Source of the DNA: Halomonas sp. A11-A
Lineage (GTDB): Bacteria; Pseudomonadota; Gammaproteobacteria; Pseudomonadales; Halomonadaceae
DNA: 64,000 bases
Assembly: GCF_003182195.1 (NCBI RefSeq)
Contig: NZ_QGTM01000006.1
Location: 1-64,000 of the forward strand
Reading direction: 5' to 3'
In this document: piece by piece, positions 1 to 8,922 of the stretch
Layout: every line of letters begins with the position of its first letter
Numbering within the stretch: the stretch's first letter is position 1
Notes under the pieces: model-generated
The model's database searches: none
Seen by the model: the letters and a program-made list of their open reading frames with translations, nothing else
What the model was told of the DNA's origin: nothing
Translations under genes and position numbers: made by a program

Positions 1-479
1 CTGCCGCCCACCACCACGCGGGTGTGGACCTCGCGCCCCTCGACGGCGGTGACGTCGAGCACCACCCGGCCGTCGTCGAGCAGCAGGCGGTCGCCGGGGG
101 CGACGTCGTCGATCAGCTGGCGGTAGTCGCAGCCGACCCGGGTGGCATCGCCGGCGTTGCCGTCGAGCGCCATGTCGAGCACGAAGGGGGCGCCCTCGGC
201 GAGCTCGACGGCGCCCTCGGCGAAGCGGGCGATGCGGATCTTGGGGCCCTGGAGATCGCCGAGGGCGGCCACGCTTCTGCCCAGGCGGTCGGCGATCTCG
301 CGCACCCGCACCAGGCGCTGACGGTGGTCATCGGGCGAGCCGTGGGAGAAGTTGAGGCGCACGACATCGACGCCGGCCGCGATCATGGCCTCCAGCACGC
401 CCTCGCGGTCGCTGGCTGGGCCCAGGGTGGCGACGATCTTGGTGCGGCGGATGGGGGGATGCGGCGGTTGGTTCGGCAT
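1..479 (-). CDS. pyk: Pyruvate kinase, N-terminal part (cut by window edge)
   Basis: This gene encodes the enzyme that converts phosphoenolpyruvate and ADP to pyruvate and ATP in the cytosol, the last step of lower glycolysis. About 159 codons are visible. They show the family N-terminus ([14 protein letters not shown]), the active-site stretch [10 protein letters not shown] and the substrate loop [10 protein letters not shown]. An AGGAGG ribosome-binding site lies about 10 nt upstream of the ATG at 479. The gene diverges from gap, and the gap between them holds several palindromes also related to the edd promoter, which fits a HexR-type lower-glycolysis regulon. The C-terminal two thirds lie outside the window, so the isozyme (PykA or PykF type) cannot be settled. 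Confidence 0.93.
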   Translation of the reverse strand, partial: MPNQPPHPPIRRTKIVATLGPASDREGVLEAMIAAGVDVVRLNFSHGSPDDHRQRLVRVREIADRLGRSVAALGDLQGPKIRIARFAEGAVELAEGAPFVLDMALDGNAGDATRVGCDYRQLIDDVAPGDRLLLDDGRVVLDVTAVEGREVHTRVVVGG

Positions 480-507
480 GTCGGGCGCCTCCTGAAGGGA
501 AGGGGAT

Positions 508-523
508 GTTGTCAGACTACAAC
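508..523. promoter_or_regulatory. HexR-like inverted repeat in the pyk/gap gap
   Basis: The sequence GTTGTCAGACTACAAC forms inverted GTTGT/ACAAC arms and lies 29 nt upstream of the pyk start. It resembles the TTGT...ACAA half-sites known for the RpiR-family repressor HexR, which controls pyk, gap and edd in gammaproteobacteria. The assignment is inferred from sequence and target genes; no hexR gene is in the window. Confidence 0.4.
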
Positions 524-534
524 GATACCGGGCA

Positions 535-552
535 TTTGGTAAGTTTACTACA
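535..552. promoter_or_regulatory. GGTAAGTTTAC palindrome shared with the edd promoter
   Basis: TTTGGTAAGTTTACTACA is an imperfect inverted repeat whose core, TTTGGTAAGTTTAC, is identical to the palindrome at 14042-14061 upstream of edd. The recurrence at two Entner-Doudoroff / lower-glycolysis promoters suggests one shared transcription factor. Which protein binds is unknown. Confidence 0.5.
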
Positions 553-646
553 TGGTGATGAGGGGTGAATATGCCGGATATCCGCGTGGTAAGGCGATTT
601 TGCTAGCTTGCGAAGAGATTGTCGAGATGATCCTGGCGTCGGGTGC

Positions 647-658
647 CTCGATTCACCT
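647..658. promoter_or_regulatory. TGAATCG half-site (possible FruR/Cra box)
   Basis: Read on the minus strand this is AGGTGAATCGAG, sharing the TGAATCG core with the boxes upstream of fruB. It sits between pyk and gap, both classical Cra targets in enteric bacteria. It departs from the Cra consensus in its second half, so the call is weak. Confidence 0.3.
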
Positions 659-669
659 GGGTCATTATG

Positions 670-686
670 TTGTAAAGTTACTAAAA
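670..686. promoter_or_regulatory. TTGTAAAGTTAC site upstream of gap
   Basis: TTGTAAAGTTACTAAAA resembles both the HexR-like TTGT half-site and the GTTTACTA arm of the palindrome at 535-552. It lies about 155 nt upstream of the gap start, in the only AT-rich stretch of this intergenic region, where the gap promoter is likely to be. Apart from the operators listed, I see nothing coding in 480-839. Confidence 0.35.
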
Positions 687-839
687 AAATCTTGAGTCCC
701 TGATCGGTTTGCGTCACATTGTGGTCATATCGCCAAGAGCCGCAGGCGACGACCCGGCCGGCATCACCGATGCCCGATCTCTGCCCACCGGCTCTGCCCC
801 TACCTTGACGACACAGAGACGCTCTGGAGGAGAGAGGAC

Positions 840-1862
840 ATGACCCTCAAGATTGCCATCAACGGCTTCGGCCGCATCGGCCGCAACGTGCTGCGGGCCC
901 TCTACGAGAACGGCTATCGCCACCGGGTGCAGGTGGTGGCCATCAACGATCTCGGTGATCCCGCCCTCAACGCCCATCTGCTGCGCCACGATACCGTGCA
1001 CGGCCACTTCCCCTTCAAGGTAGAGCACGACGAGCAGAGCCTTTGCGTGGACGGTGACCGCATCGCCATCCTCTCCGAGCGCGACCCAGCGGCGCTGCCC
1101 TGGAAGGCGCTGGGCGTCGATCTGGTGATGGAGTGCACCGGGCTCTTCACCCGACGTGCCGCCGCCGCCAAGCACCTCGCGGCCGGCGCCCGGCGGGTAC
1201 TGATCTCAGCGCCGAGCCCGGATGCCGACGCCACCGTGGTCTACGGGGTCAACGAGGAGGTGCTCAAGCCCGAGCACAAGGTGGTCTCCAACGCCTCCTG
1301 CACCACCAACTGCCTGGCGCCGATCGCTCAGGCGCTCCACGCGGCGGTGGGCATCGAGAACGGCCTGATGACCACGGTGCACGCCTACACCAACGACCAG
1401 AACCTCTCCGACGTCTACCACAGCGACCCCTACCGGGCGCGCAGCGCCACCCACTCGATGATCCCCACCAAGACCGGGGCCGCCGCCGCCGTGGGGCTGG
1501 TGCTGCCGGAGCTCGACGGTCGCCTCGACGGCCTGGCGGTGCGGGTGCCGGTGATCAACGTCTCCCTGGTGGACCTGGTGTTCACCGCGAGTCGCGACAC
1601 CACCCGGGAGGAGATCAACGCCATCGTCGCCAGGGCCGCCGAGGCCTCCCCGGTGCTGGCGGTCAACGCTCAGCCGCTGGTCTCCATCGACTTCAACCAC
1701 GACGCCCACTCCTCCACCTTCGATGCCAACCACACCCGGGTGAACGGTCGCCTGGTGAAGGTGATGGCCTGGTACGACAACGAGTGGGGCTTCTCCAACC
1801 GCATGCTGGATACCGCCCTGGCGATGCAGGCGGTGAGCGACGCCAAGCGCGACGCGGCCTGA
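840..1862 (+). CDS. gap: Glyceraldehyde-3-phosphate dehydrogenase, type I
   Basis: The product (340 aa, usual length) oxidises glyceraldehyde 3-phosphate to 1,3-bisphosphoglycerate with NAD in the cytosol. The Rossmann motif [10 protein letters not shown] lies at residues 7-16 and the catalytic Cys154 sits in SNASCTTNC. The C-terminal [11 protein letters not shown] signature is intact. The ATG at 840 is preceded by GGAGGAGAGAGGAC, an excellent ribosome-binding site. The sequence resembles the GapA associated with the Entner-Doudoroff regulon in Pseudomonas ([22 protein letters not shown] near residue 35; recalled, not searched). Erythrose-4-phosphate dehydrogenase is a less likely alternative. 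Divergent from pyk and followed by a strong hairpin. Confidence 0.95.
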   Translation: MTLKIAINGFGRIGRNVLRALYENGYRHRVQVVAINDLGDPALNAHLLRHDTVHGHFPFKVEHDEQSLCVDGDRIAILSERDPAALPWKALGVDLVMECTGLFTRRAAAAKHLAAGARRVLISAPSPDADATVVYGVNEEVLKPEHKVVSNASCTTNCLAPIAQALHAAVGIENGLMTTVHAYTNDQNLSDVYHSDPYRARSATHSMIPTKTGAAAAVGLVLPELDGRLDGLAVRVPVINVSLVDLVFTASRDTTREEINAIVARAAEASPVLAVNAQPLVSIDFNHDAHSSTFDANHTRVNGRLVKVMAWYDNEWGFSNRMLDTALAMQAVSDAKRDAA

Positions 1863-1891
1863 TCCGCCGGCCTGCCGCCGGGTCCTGCAGT

Positions 1892-1922
1892 GAACGCCGG
1901 GATGGGGAACCTCCCGGCGTTC
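1892..1922 (+). terminator. Hairpin downstream of gap
   Basis: Perfect 11-bp arms GAACGCCGGGA and TCCCGGCGTTC enclose a 9-nt loop 30 nt after the gap stop codon. No clear T-tract follows, so this is a strong hairpin and only a probable terminator. The rest of the gap to fruA (1923-2065) shows nothing recognisable. Confidence 0.6.
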
Positions 1923-2065
1923 TCGTGTTCGTCGCCCGGGCGAGAGACCGGCGCAATGCGCGACGCGGAGGGCGGGGCCGGCAGCCAGTTGAGCGCCATG
2001 GAACACAGCATCAGGGCCGGGCTGGTGCCCGGGCCCTGTGGCTGGGTGGTGCCGTCGGTGCCGGC

Positions 2066-3823
2066 TCAGGTGGCAGCACCCACCGCCACCGGGGCGGCGC
2101 CGCGCTTGATCGCGGCGTAGCCCAGGCCGGTGACCAGGGAGCCGATCACGATGGCCGCGAGGTAGAGCAGCACCGGGGTGATGGCGCCGGGAATCAGCAG
2201 CACGAAGATGCCGCCGTGGGGGGCCATCAGCTGGGCGCCGACCAGCATGGAGAGGGCGCCGGTCACCGCGCCGCCGGCGATGCAGGCGGGGATCACCCGC
2301 AGCGGGTCCTTGGCGGCGAAGGGGATGGCGCCCTCGCTGATAAAGCACAGCCCCAGCACGAAGGACGCCTTGCCCGCCTCACGCTCCGGCTCGGAGAACT
2401 TGTGCTTGGCCACGAAGCTACTGATGCCCATGCCGATGGCCGGCACCATGCCGGCGGCCATGATCGCCGCCATGGGCGCGTAGGTCTGGGAGGCCAGCAG
2501 GCCGACGCCGAAGGTGTAGGCGGCCTTGTTGACCGGTCCACCGAGGTCGACGCACATCATGGCGCCGAGCAGGATGCCCAGCAGCACGGCGTTGGTGGCG
2601 TCCATGCCGGCCAGGAAGCTGGTCAGGCCGGCCATGATCGCCGCCACCGGCTCGCCGACCACGTAGATCATGGTCAGGCCGGTGACCAGGCTTGCCACCA
2701 GCGGGATGATCAGGATCGGCTTGAGCGACTCGACGCTGGCCGGCAGCTTGACGTGGCGTGCCACCGCCAGCGCCACATAGCCCGCCAGGAAGCCGGCCAG
2801 GATGCCGCCGAGAAAGCCCGCCTCGATATTGGCCGCCAGCATGCCGCCGATCATGCCCGGGGCGATGCCGGGGCGGTCGGCGATGGAGTAGGCAATATAG
2901 CCGGCCAGTACCGGGATCATGAGCGCAAACGCCGTGCCGCCGCCGATCTGCATCAGCGCCGCGGCCAGGGTCCCTTCCTGCTCGAAGGCCTCGATGCCGA
3001 AGGCGAAGGAGAGCGCGATCAGAAGGCCCCCGGCCACCACCATGGGTAGCATGAAGGAGACCCCGGTGAGCAGGTGCTTGTAGACGCCGACCTCCTTGAG
3101 GCTCTTCCTGGCGCTGCTGGAGGCGCTGCTGGGAGCGCTGCCGGTGCTCTCTACCGCGGCGTTCTCCAGGGCTGCCTCGATGGTGGGCTTGGCCTTCTTC
3201 AGGGCATTGCCGGTGGAGGTGCGGTAGATCCGCTTGCCGGCGAAGCGGGTCGGATCGATCTCGATATCGCAGGCGAGGATCACCAGGTCGGCGTCGGCGA
3301 TCTCCTCCTCGGTCAACTGGTTCTGGGCGCCCACCGAGCCCTGGGTTTCCACGCGGATCTGGTGACCGAGTGCCTTGCCTGCCTCGGATAGGGCTTCGGC
3401 CGCCATAAAGGTATGCGCCACCCCGGTGGGGCAGGCCGTTACCGCCACGATCCGCGCGCCGGAGGCGGGGGCCGTCGCGTCAGCCAGCGCCGGCCCGGGC
3501 TCGTCGGCCGGGGTGAAGGCCTCGGCCTCGCGCTCGGCCCGCGCCAGGAAGGCCGCCGGGTCGGGCAGCGCCTGGTCGATGGGGGCCTGGAAGAGCCGCA
3601 TGCCGGCGAAGCGCTGCGGGTCGGGCACCTGGTCGGCGGCGACAACGACCAGGTCGGCGGCGGCGAGCGCCTCGGCGGAGACCGGGGTCAGTGGCTCGAG
3701 CTCGCCGTGCATCTCGACATCGACCCGCCAGCCGAGACGCTGGGCGGCCTGCTCCAGACGGCGGGCGGCGAGGAAGGTGGTGGCCATGCCGCTCGGGCAG
3801 GCGGTGACGATGATGGTGTTCAT
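2066..3823 (-). CDS. fruA: PTS fructose transporter subunit EIIBC
   Basis: This 585-aa inner-membrane permease imports fructose and phosphorylates it to fructose 1-phosphate. It has a leading EIIB-like domain with Cys9 (TACPSGMATTF), a second EIIB domain with Cys131 (TACPTGVAHTF, the likely phosphorylated cysteine) and a multi-helix EIIC domain from about residue 241 (LLTGVSFMLPMVVAGGLLIA). This B'-B-C order is the usual FruA layout. The start at 3823 overlaps the fruK stop by four bases (ATGA), so translation is probably coupled. The frame runs open upstream to 4102, but that part is antisense-type shadow inside fruK. Last gene of fruBKA. Confidence 0.95.
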   Translation of the reverse strand: MNTIIVTACPSGMATTFLAARRLEQAAQRLGWRVDVEMHGELEPLTPVSAEALAAADLVVVAADQVPDPQRFAGMRLFQAPIDQALPDPAAFLARAEREAEAFTPADEPGPALADATAPASGARIVAVTACPTGVAHTFMAAEALSEAGKALGHQIRVETQGSVGAQNQLTEEEIADADLVILACDIEIDPTRFAGKRIYRTSTGNALKKAKPTIEAALENAAVESTGSAPSSASSSARKSLKEVGVYKHLLTGVSFMLPMVVAGGLLIALSFAFGIEAFEQEGTLAAALMQIGGGTAFALMIPVLAGYIAYSIADRPGIAPGMIGGMLAANIEAGFLGGILAGFLAGYVALAVARHVKLPASVESLKPILIIPLVASLVTGLTMIYVVGEPVAAIMAGLTSFLAGMDATNAVLLGILLGAMMCVDLGGPVNKAAYTFGVGLLASQTYAPMAAIMAAGMVPAIGMGISSFVAKHKFSEPEREAGKASFVLGLCFISEGAIPFAAKDPLRVIPACIAGGAVTGALSMLVGAQLMAPHGGIFVLLIPGAITPVLLYLAAIVIGSLVTGLGYAAIKRGAAPVAVGAAT

Positions 3824-4800
3824 GCGATGGCTCCCCCCGCGCTGGCATCGACATCGTTGAGGCGACGCACGCGGGTCTGTTGTTGGAGGTGGGGGAAGTC
3901 GGAGGCGCGGGGGTTGCCCACGCCCAGGTGGCGGACGGACTCGGCGGAGAGCGCGGTGGCCAGGCGCAGAGTCTGCTCCGGGGTGTGGCCCTCGATCACC
4001 CCATGCAGGAGGGCGGCGAGCAGGGTATCGCCGGCGCCCACGGTGCTGGCCACCTCGAGCTGTGGCGGCACCGCCTGCCAGGCGCCGCGGCCGCTGACCC
4101 ACAGCACCCCGGCGGGGCCCGCCGAGATCAGCGCCTCCTCGACGCCGACCGCATAGAGCCGGAGCGCCGCCTTGAGGCGCGCCTCGAAGCCCTCCAGGGA
4201 GTGGCCGGCCCAGTCGGCCAGTTCATGCTCGTTGGGCTTGACCGCGGTGGGAAGGGCCTCGATGGCCTGGCCGAGCGCCTCGCCGCTGGTGTCCACCCAG
4301 ACCGGCAGGCCGTCGCCACGCAGGTGGGCGATCAGCTCGGCGAGCCCCGCAGGAGAGAGGCCGGGGGGCAGGCTGCCGGCGATCACCACCGCCGCGGGGC
4401 GACGCTCGGGGTTGGCGAGGCGGGCGTCGAGCCAGGCCAGCAGCCGCTGCCAGGCTCCCTGGTCGATGGTGGCACCGGGGCCGTTGATATCGGTGACCCG
4501 CCCGTCGGCCTCGGCGAGCTTGGCGTTGATGCGGGTCTCGCCGGGCACGCGCAGGAAGGCGTCTTCCACGCCGAGTGCCTCGAAGGCGCGCAGGAAGGGG
4601 CCGTCGTTGTCGGCGCCGAGAAAGCCCGACACCGTGACCTCGTGGCCGAGGGCGACCAGCACCCGGGCCACGTTGACCCCCTTGCCGGCGGCCTCGAGAT
4701 GGGTCTCCCGGGTGCGGTTGACCTCCCCGGGGACGAGCCGCTCGAGGCCGATCGACAGATCCAGGGCGGGGTTGAGGGTGAGGGTGAGGATCCGGGCCAT
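3820..4800 (-). CDS. fruK: 1-phosphofructokinase
   Basis: The enzyme (326 aa, PfkB/ribokinase family) phosphorylates fructose 1-phosphate to fructose 1,6-bisphosphate with ATP. The sugar-binding N-terminus LTLNPALDLS, the GKGVNVARVL motif (residues 39-48) and the anion-hole/catalytic GAGDT motif with Asp258 are all intact. Its start overlaps the fruB stop by four bases and its end overlaps the fruA start by four bases. This compact coupling is typical of fruBKA. Fructose 1-phosphate, its substrate, is the usual inducer of FruR/Cra-type regulators. Confidence 0.95.
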   Translation of the reverse strand: MARILTLTLNPALDLSIGLERLVPGEVNRTRETHLEAAGKGVNVARVLVALGHEVTVSGFLGADNDGPFLRAFEALGVEDAFLRVPGETRINAKLAEADGRVTDINGPGATIDQGAWQRLLAWLDARLANPERRPAAVVIAGSLPPGLSPAGLAELIAHLRGDGLPVWVDTSGEALGQAIEALPTAVKPNEHELADWAGHSLEGFEARLKAALRLYAVGVEEALISAGPAGVLWVSGRGAWQAVPPQLEVASTVGAGDTLLAALLHGVIEGHTPEQTLRLATALSAESVRHLGVGNPRASDFPHLQQQTRVRRLNDVDASAGGAIA

Positions 4801-7745
4801 CAGCGCGCCTCCAGGGCGTCACGCACCGCCTCGGCGGTGGGTTGGGCGAGTGCCAGCGTGGCCTGGGCACGGGCCTCTTCGAGGTCGAACTCGCGCAGCC
4901 GCGCCTTGACCAGCGGCACCTGGCGGGCGCTCACGGAGAGTTCGTCGACGCCGAGGCCGACCAGTACCGGGACCGCCGTGGCGTCCGAGGCCAGCTCGCC
5001 GCACACCCCGACCCACTTGCCCTGGGCGTGGGCGGCCTGGACGGTCAGCTGGATCAGCCGCAGCACCGCCGGGTGCAGGCCATCGGACTGCGCGGAGAGC
5101 TCGGGGTGGCCGCGGTCGATGGCCAGGGTGTACTGGGTCAGATCGTTGGTGCCCACCGAGAAGAAGTCCACTTCGGGGGCCAGCGTCGGGGCCAGCAGCG
5201 CCGCGGAGGGGATCTCGATCATCACCCCGAGCTGGACGTCGGTGGCGCGCTCGGTCTCGGGGATCTCCTCAAGCAGGCGGTCGTAGATTGCCCTGGCCTG
5301 CCGGAACTCGCCGAGGTCCTTGACCATCGGCAGCATGATGCGCAGCGGGCGGGATTTTTTATCAACCCCAGCCGCGGGCGCCTTGACCCCAGCCGCAGGC
5401 GCTTGTTCCGATTCTGCCGCAGGCGCCGCGGCCATCAGCAGGGCGCGCAGCTGGGTCTCCAGCACCTCGGGACGGGTCAGCGCCAGGCGGATACCGCGCA
5501 GGCCGAGGAAGGGGTTGTCCTCCCTGGGTACCGGCCAGTAGGGCAGCGGCTTGTCGCCGCCCACGTCCAGGGTGCGGGCCACCAGGGGGCGGCCGTCCAG
5601 GGCCTCGGTGGCCTTGCGGTACTCCTCGACCTGGGTCATGAGGTCGGGCATCGCCGCATGGGCCATGAAGATGAATTCGGTGCGCAAGAGGCCCACCCCC
5701 TCGGCGCCACGCTCCACGGCGTCCTGTGCGTGAGCGGTGTTACCCAGGTTGGCGGCCACCTCGACGCGGTGGCCGTCGCGGGTCGCCGCGGGCTGGTGGC
5801 GGGCCTCCCAGGCCTCGGCCTCGCGGCGGCGCTGGTCGGCCAGGCGCTGTTCGGCACTGGCCAGGCGCTCCTCGGAAGGCGCGACGGTATAGCGGCCCCG
5901 GTCGCCATCGAGGATCAGCAGGGTGTCGTTGGAAAGCGTCAGCACTCGCTCGCCTGCACCAACCGCGGCGGGGATGCCCAGGGCACGGGCCAGGATGGCG
6001 CTATGGGCGGTCGCGCCCCCCCTCGCCGTGAGCAGGCCGCGGACCCGTGCGGTGTCCAGGCGGGCCACGTCGGAGGGGCCGAGGTCGTCGGCCACCAGGA
6101 TATAGGGGCTGTCCGGCGGCTCGGGCAGCGCAACGTTGCAGAGGATGCCCAGCACCCGGCGACCCACATCGCGCAGATCGGCGGCGCGTTCGGCCAGTAG
6201 CCGGTCCGCGAGCATCTCCTGGGCGTGGGCGGCGGTCTCGATGGCGTGCCACCAGGCGGCCTCTGCGGAGGCGCCTTCGCCGATGCCCTCGCGGGCGGCC
6301 TGGTGCAGCTCGGGGTCGCCCAGCATCTCCTCGTGCATGGAGAGGATCTGGGCCACCTCACCGCCGCGGGCCTGGCGCACCAGGGCCTCGAGCTGAGCCG
6401 CGCCCTCGCGCAGCGCCTCGTCCAGCCGGCGGCTCTCGACGGCTGGTTCGCTGGCCCGCTCGGGGTACTCGAAGCGTGGTGTGCGCAGCACGAAGGCCGG
6501 GGCGATGGCCAGGCCCGGAGAGGCGGCCACCGCCGTCTGGGGTTCGTCCTCGGGCAGGGGGTTGATCGTCACTACCGGCTGGGGCAACTGGTGCTCGCGG
6601 CTCTCGTTGAAGGGCGCGACCGCCTCGCCCAGGCCCTCGGTCACCGCCCGGCAGACGGCCGCCAGGGCACGCTCGGCGGCGTCGGCGGGGAGGTCGCTGC
6701 CGTCGATGGAGAAGAGCAGCGGCTGGCCGCGGCGGGCGCCGAGGCCGATCACCTTGGTCAGGCTGGTGGCCGAGACCGCCTGGCCGCTGCCTTCGGCCAG
6801 GCGCACCCGGATCGACACGCCCTGAGCGCGGGCCACCTGAACCAGCTGCTTGGCCGGTCGGGCGTGGAGGCCATGGGCATTGAGCACCCGCACCGTGGCG
6901 GTGATCGCGCTCGCCGTTTCGCCGGCCAGGCGGGCCAGCACGGTGGCGGCGTCGGCGCCGGCCAGGTCGCCGGCGCTGCCGCTCTCCAGCAGGGTGACGA
7001 GCCGCTCCAGCAGGCCGTGATGGGCGTCGCCCTGGGCCGCCAGGCAGAAGACCCCGACAAGGCGAGCGTCCCCGATGTTGAGCGGGTGCGCCGGTGTCGC
7101 CAGCGCCAGGGCGGGCTGGGTCACCCCCAGGTCGCTTGCCACCAGCCACAGGCCCTGGCCCAGGGCGCGAGGTGCCTGGTCGGCCACGGTGGCGACGAAG
7201 GCGTTCTCCACGCAGCCGGCCTGGCGCAGCCGGGCGGCGGCGGCCAGCGCCAGCTCCTGGCTGTCCCGGGCGGGGAAGCCCAGGCAGAGGGTGTCGGCAT
7301 CCAGGCGCGGCTCCACCACCGTCTTCGACAGCAGCCCGGCGATCTCGCCCCGGGAGTCGGCGGCGGCCAGCCGTTCGGAGATGCCCTCGCGGTCCAGCAC
7401 ATGGGTCAGCTGGCGCAGGATCTCCAGGTGCTCGTCGCTCTGGGCGGCGATGGTCACCAGCACATGGACGCGATTGCCGTCGTGCCAGTCGATGCCCCGG
7501 GGAAACTGCAGCACCCGCACCCCGGTGGCTCGGACGTGCTCGCGGCTCTCCGGGGTGCCGTGGGGGATGGCGATGGCATTGCCGAGGAAGGTGGAGGACT
7601 GGGCCTCGCGGGCGTGCAGGCCGTCGCGGTAGCCATCGGTCGTGAGGCCGGCCTGCAGTAGGGCCTCGGCGGCGTGGTCCAGCGCCGCCTGCCAGTCATC
7701 GGCATGGCAGTCGAGCAGGATGTCGTCGGGTGTCAGAGTCAGCAT
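4800..7745 (-). CDS. fruB: Fructose PTS multiphosphoryl transfer protein (EIIA-HPr-EI)
   Basis: This 981-aa soluble protein carries the whole phosphate relay from phosphoenolpyruvate to FruA. EIIA comes first (His62 in AIPHGTPES), then an M-like spacer domain, HPr (His294 in LHARP), and enzyme I from about residue 400 (His581 in GGATAHSAIL; Cys in GVCGELASD near the C-terminus). Fused EI means fructose uptake need not depend on a separate general PTS. Residues about 774-799 hold a low-complexity insertion containing APAAGVK-APAAGVD between two conserved EI blocks (positions 5355-5430). The divergent regulator and TGAATCG boxes lie upstream. Confidence 0.95.
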   Translation of the reverse strand: MLTLTPDDILLDCHADDWQAALDHAAEALLQAGLTTDGYRDGLHAREAQSSTFLGNAIAIPHGTPESREHVRATGVRVLQFPRGIDWHDGNRVHVLVTIAAQSDEHLEILRQLTHVLDREGISERLAAADSRGEIAGLLSKTVVEPRLDADTLCLGFPARDSQELALAAAARLRQAGCVENAFVATVADQAPRALGQGLWLVASDLGVTQPALALATPAHPLNIGDARLVGVFCLAAQGDAHHGLLERLVTLLESGSAGDLAGADAATVLARLAGETASAITATVRVLNAHGLHARPAKQLVQVARAQGVSIRVRLAEGSGQAVSATSLTKVIGLGARRGQPLLFSIDGSDLPADAAERALAAVCRAVTEGLGEAVAPFNESREHQLPQPVVTINPLPEDEPQTAVAASPGLAIAPAFVLRTPRFEYPERASEPAVESRRLDEALREGAAQLEALVRQARGGEVAQILSMHEEMLGDPELHQAAREGIGEGASAEAAWWHAIETAAHAQEMLADRLLAERAADLRDVGRRVLGILCNVALPEPPDSPYILVADDLGPSDVARLDTARVRGLLTARGGATAHSAILARALGIPAAVGAGERVLTLSNDTLLILDGDRGRYTVAPSEERLASAEQRLADQRRREAEAWEARHQPAATRDGHRVEVAANLGNTAHAQDAVERGAEGVGLLRTEFIFMAHAAMPDLMTQVEEYRKATEALDGRPLVARTLDVGGDKPLPYWPVPREDNPFLGLRGIRLALTRPEVLETQLRALLMAAAPAAESEQAPAAGVKAPAAGVDKKSRPLRIMLPMVKDLGEFRQARAIYDRLLEEIPETERATDVQLGVMIEIPSAALLAPTLAPEVDFFSVGTNDLTQYTLAIDRGHPELSAQSDGLHPAVLRLIQLTVQAAHAQGKWVGVCGELASDATAVPVLVGLGVDELSVSARQVPLVKARLREFDLEEARAQATLALAQPTAEAVRDALEAR
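5356..5430 (-). repeat. Short tandem repeat inside the EI domain of fruB
   Basis: Two 21-bp units (coding strand GCGCCTGCGGCTGGGGTCAAG and a near copy) plus a diverged half unit encode an APAAGVK-type heptad repeated in frame. It sits between LRALLMAAAP and RPLRIMLPMV, which are normally almost adjacent in enzyme I proteins. The reading frame stays open, so the protein should be intact. Confidence 0.6.
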
Positions 7746-7762
7746 CGGGAATGTCTCGAGGG

Positions 7763-7780
7763 TTAGTGAATCGAGTCACC
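7763..7780. promoter_or_regulatory. FruR/Cra-like box 1 upstream of fruB
   Basis: TTAGTGAATCGAGTCACC lies 18 nt upstream of the fruB start and contains the TGAATCG core with a partly palindromic GTGA/TCAC frame. Its position over the probable fruB leader suggests repression by the divergent LacI-type protein. Confidence 0.5.
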
Positions 7781-7794
7781 ATGCCGATAAGGCT

Positions 7795-7810
7795 GGATCG
7801 ATTCACTTGA
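7795..7810. promoter_or_regulatory. FruR/Cra-like box 2 upstream of fruB
   Basis: On the minus strand this reads TCAAGTGAATCGATCC. AGTGAATCGATCCA fits the E. coli Cra consensus RSTGAAWCSNTHHW (recalled) at every position. It lies 15 nt from box 1 in the fruB/regulator gap. A weaker third version, AGAATCGTGTCACC, is at 7881-7894, just before the regulator start. Confidence 0.55.
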
Positions 7811-7913
7811 GATGGCAAGGCGAACGGCCTACGACATTGGTCGCATCTCGGTGGGGCGCCAGGTCGGTAGCGGGTGGCGTAGAATCGTGTCACCTCCATC
7901 ACAAGGGAACGTC

Positions 7914-8915
7914 ATGACGCTCGCAGAAATCGCCCGCCTGGCCGGCGTCTCGCGCACCACGGCCAGCTATGTCATCAACGGCAAGGCCGAGGAGCGACGG
8001 ATCAGCCCCCAGACCGTGGAGCGAGTGATGGCCGTGGTGCGCAAGCACCGTTACCGGGTCGATGCCCAGGCCGCGGCACTGCGGCGTGGCTCGAGTCGCA
8101 CCCTGGGGCTGATCGTCCCGGACCTGGAGAATACCAGCTATGCGCGCCTGGCCAAGCGGCTGGAGCGCGGCGCTCGGGAGCAGGGCTATCAGCTGCTGAT
8201 CGTCGGCTCAGATGATCGGCCGGAGAGCGAGCGCGACCTGGCGCTGGCGCTGCGCGCCCAGCGCTGTGAAGTGTTGATCACCGCCAGCTGCCTGCCGCCG
8301 GACGATCCCTTCTACGCCGAGCTGATGGCCGATGGCCTGCCTGTCATCGCCGTGGATCGAGGCTTCGATCCCTCGCGCTTCGTCAGCGTGGTGAGCAACG
8401 ACGGCGAGGCCGCCGAGCGGCTGACCCGTTCGGTGCTGGGCGAGGGAGTGAAACGGGTGGCCTGGCTGGATGCCGTGCCGGGGATCTCCATCACTCGGGA
8501 GCGCCGGGCGGGGTTCGAGCGGGCCCTGGCGGACAGCGAGGCCGAGGCAATCATCGCCAGCGGTGAGCGCTATGACCGCGACGAGGGGGCACGGCTGCTG
8601 CGCGAGCTGATCGACGCCCACGGTCTGCCCGATGCCCTGGTCACGGCCTCCTATGCGCTGCTCGACGGCGTCTTCGACGTGCTGCTGGAGGAGGGCGGGC
8701 TGCCTCAGGGCCTGCGCCTGGCCACCTTCGGCGACAGCCGGCTGCTGGACTTCTTGCCGCAGCCGGTCAACTCGGCGGTGCAGGACCACGAGTGCATCGC
8801 TGCCACGGCCCTGCAGGCCGCCCTGGCCGCGGCCCGCGGCGACTATCGACCGGGCGAGACGGTCATCGCCCGGCGGCTGCGCTGGCGGCGGCCGGATCGC
8901 CGGCGGGTGTCATGA
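7914..8915 (+). CDS. fruR: LacI-family fructose repressor (FruR/Cra type)
   Basis: The product (333 aa) has an N-terminal LacI helix-turn-helix (LAEIARLAGVSRTTASYVIN, residues 3-22), the hinge region and a periplasmic-binding-protein-like effector domain from about residue 60 (TLGLIVPDLENTSYARL). The ATG at 7914 follows AAGGGAAC; the frame extends 34 codons further upstream but without family similarity. It diverges from fruBKA and TGAATCG boxes lie between, so it probably represses fruBKA until fructose 1-phosphate appears. Similar boxes near pyk/gap and glk may extend its regulon. The family is clear; the ligand is inferred from context. Confidence 0.88.
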   Translation: MTLAEIARLAGVSRTTASYVINGKAEERRISPQTVERVMAVVRKHRYRVDAQAAALRRGSSRTLGLIVPDLENTSYARLAKRLERGAREQGYQLLIVGSDDRPESERDLALALRAQRCEVLITASCLPPDDPFYAELMADGLPVIAVDRGFDPSRFVSVVSNDGEAAERLTRSVLGEGVKRVAWLDAVPGISITRERRAGFERALADSEAEAIIASGERYDRDEGARLLRELIDAHGLPDALVTASYALLDGVFDVLLEEGGLPQGLRLATFGDSRLLDFLPQPVNSAVQDHECIAATALQAALAAARGDYRPGETVIARRLRWRRPDRRRVS

Positions 8916-8922
8916 CGGCGGG

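Noticed and set aside
1133..3049. 638-aa open frame on the plus strand across gap and fruA
   Set aside because: Antisense and out-of-frame shadow in GC-rich DNA; the sequence is Arg/Gly/Gln-rich and low in complexity, while gap and fruA have clear family motifs.
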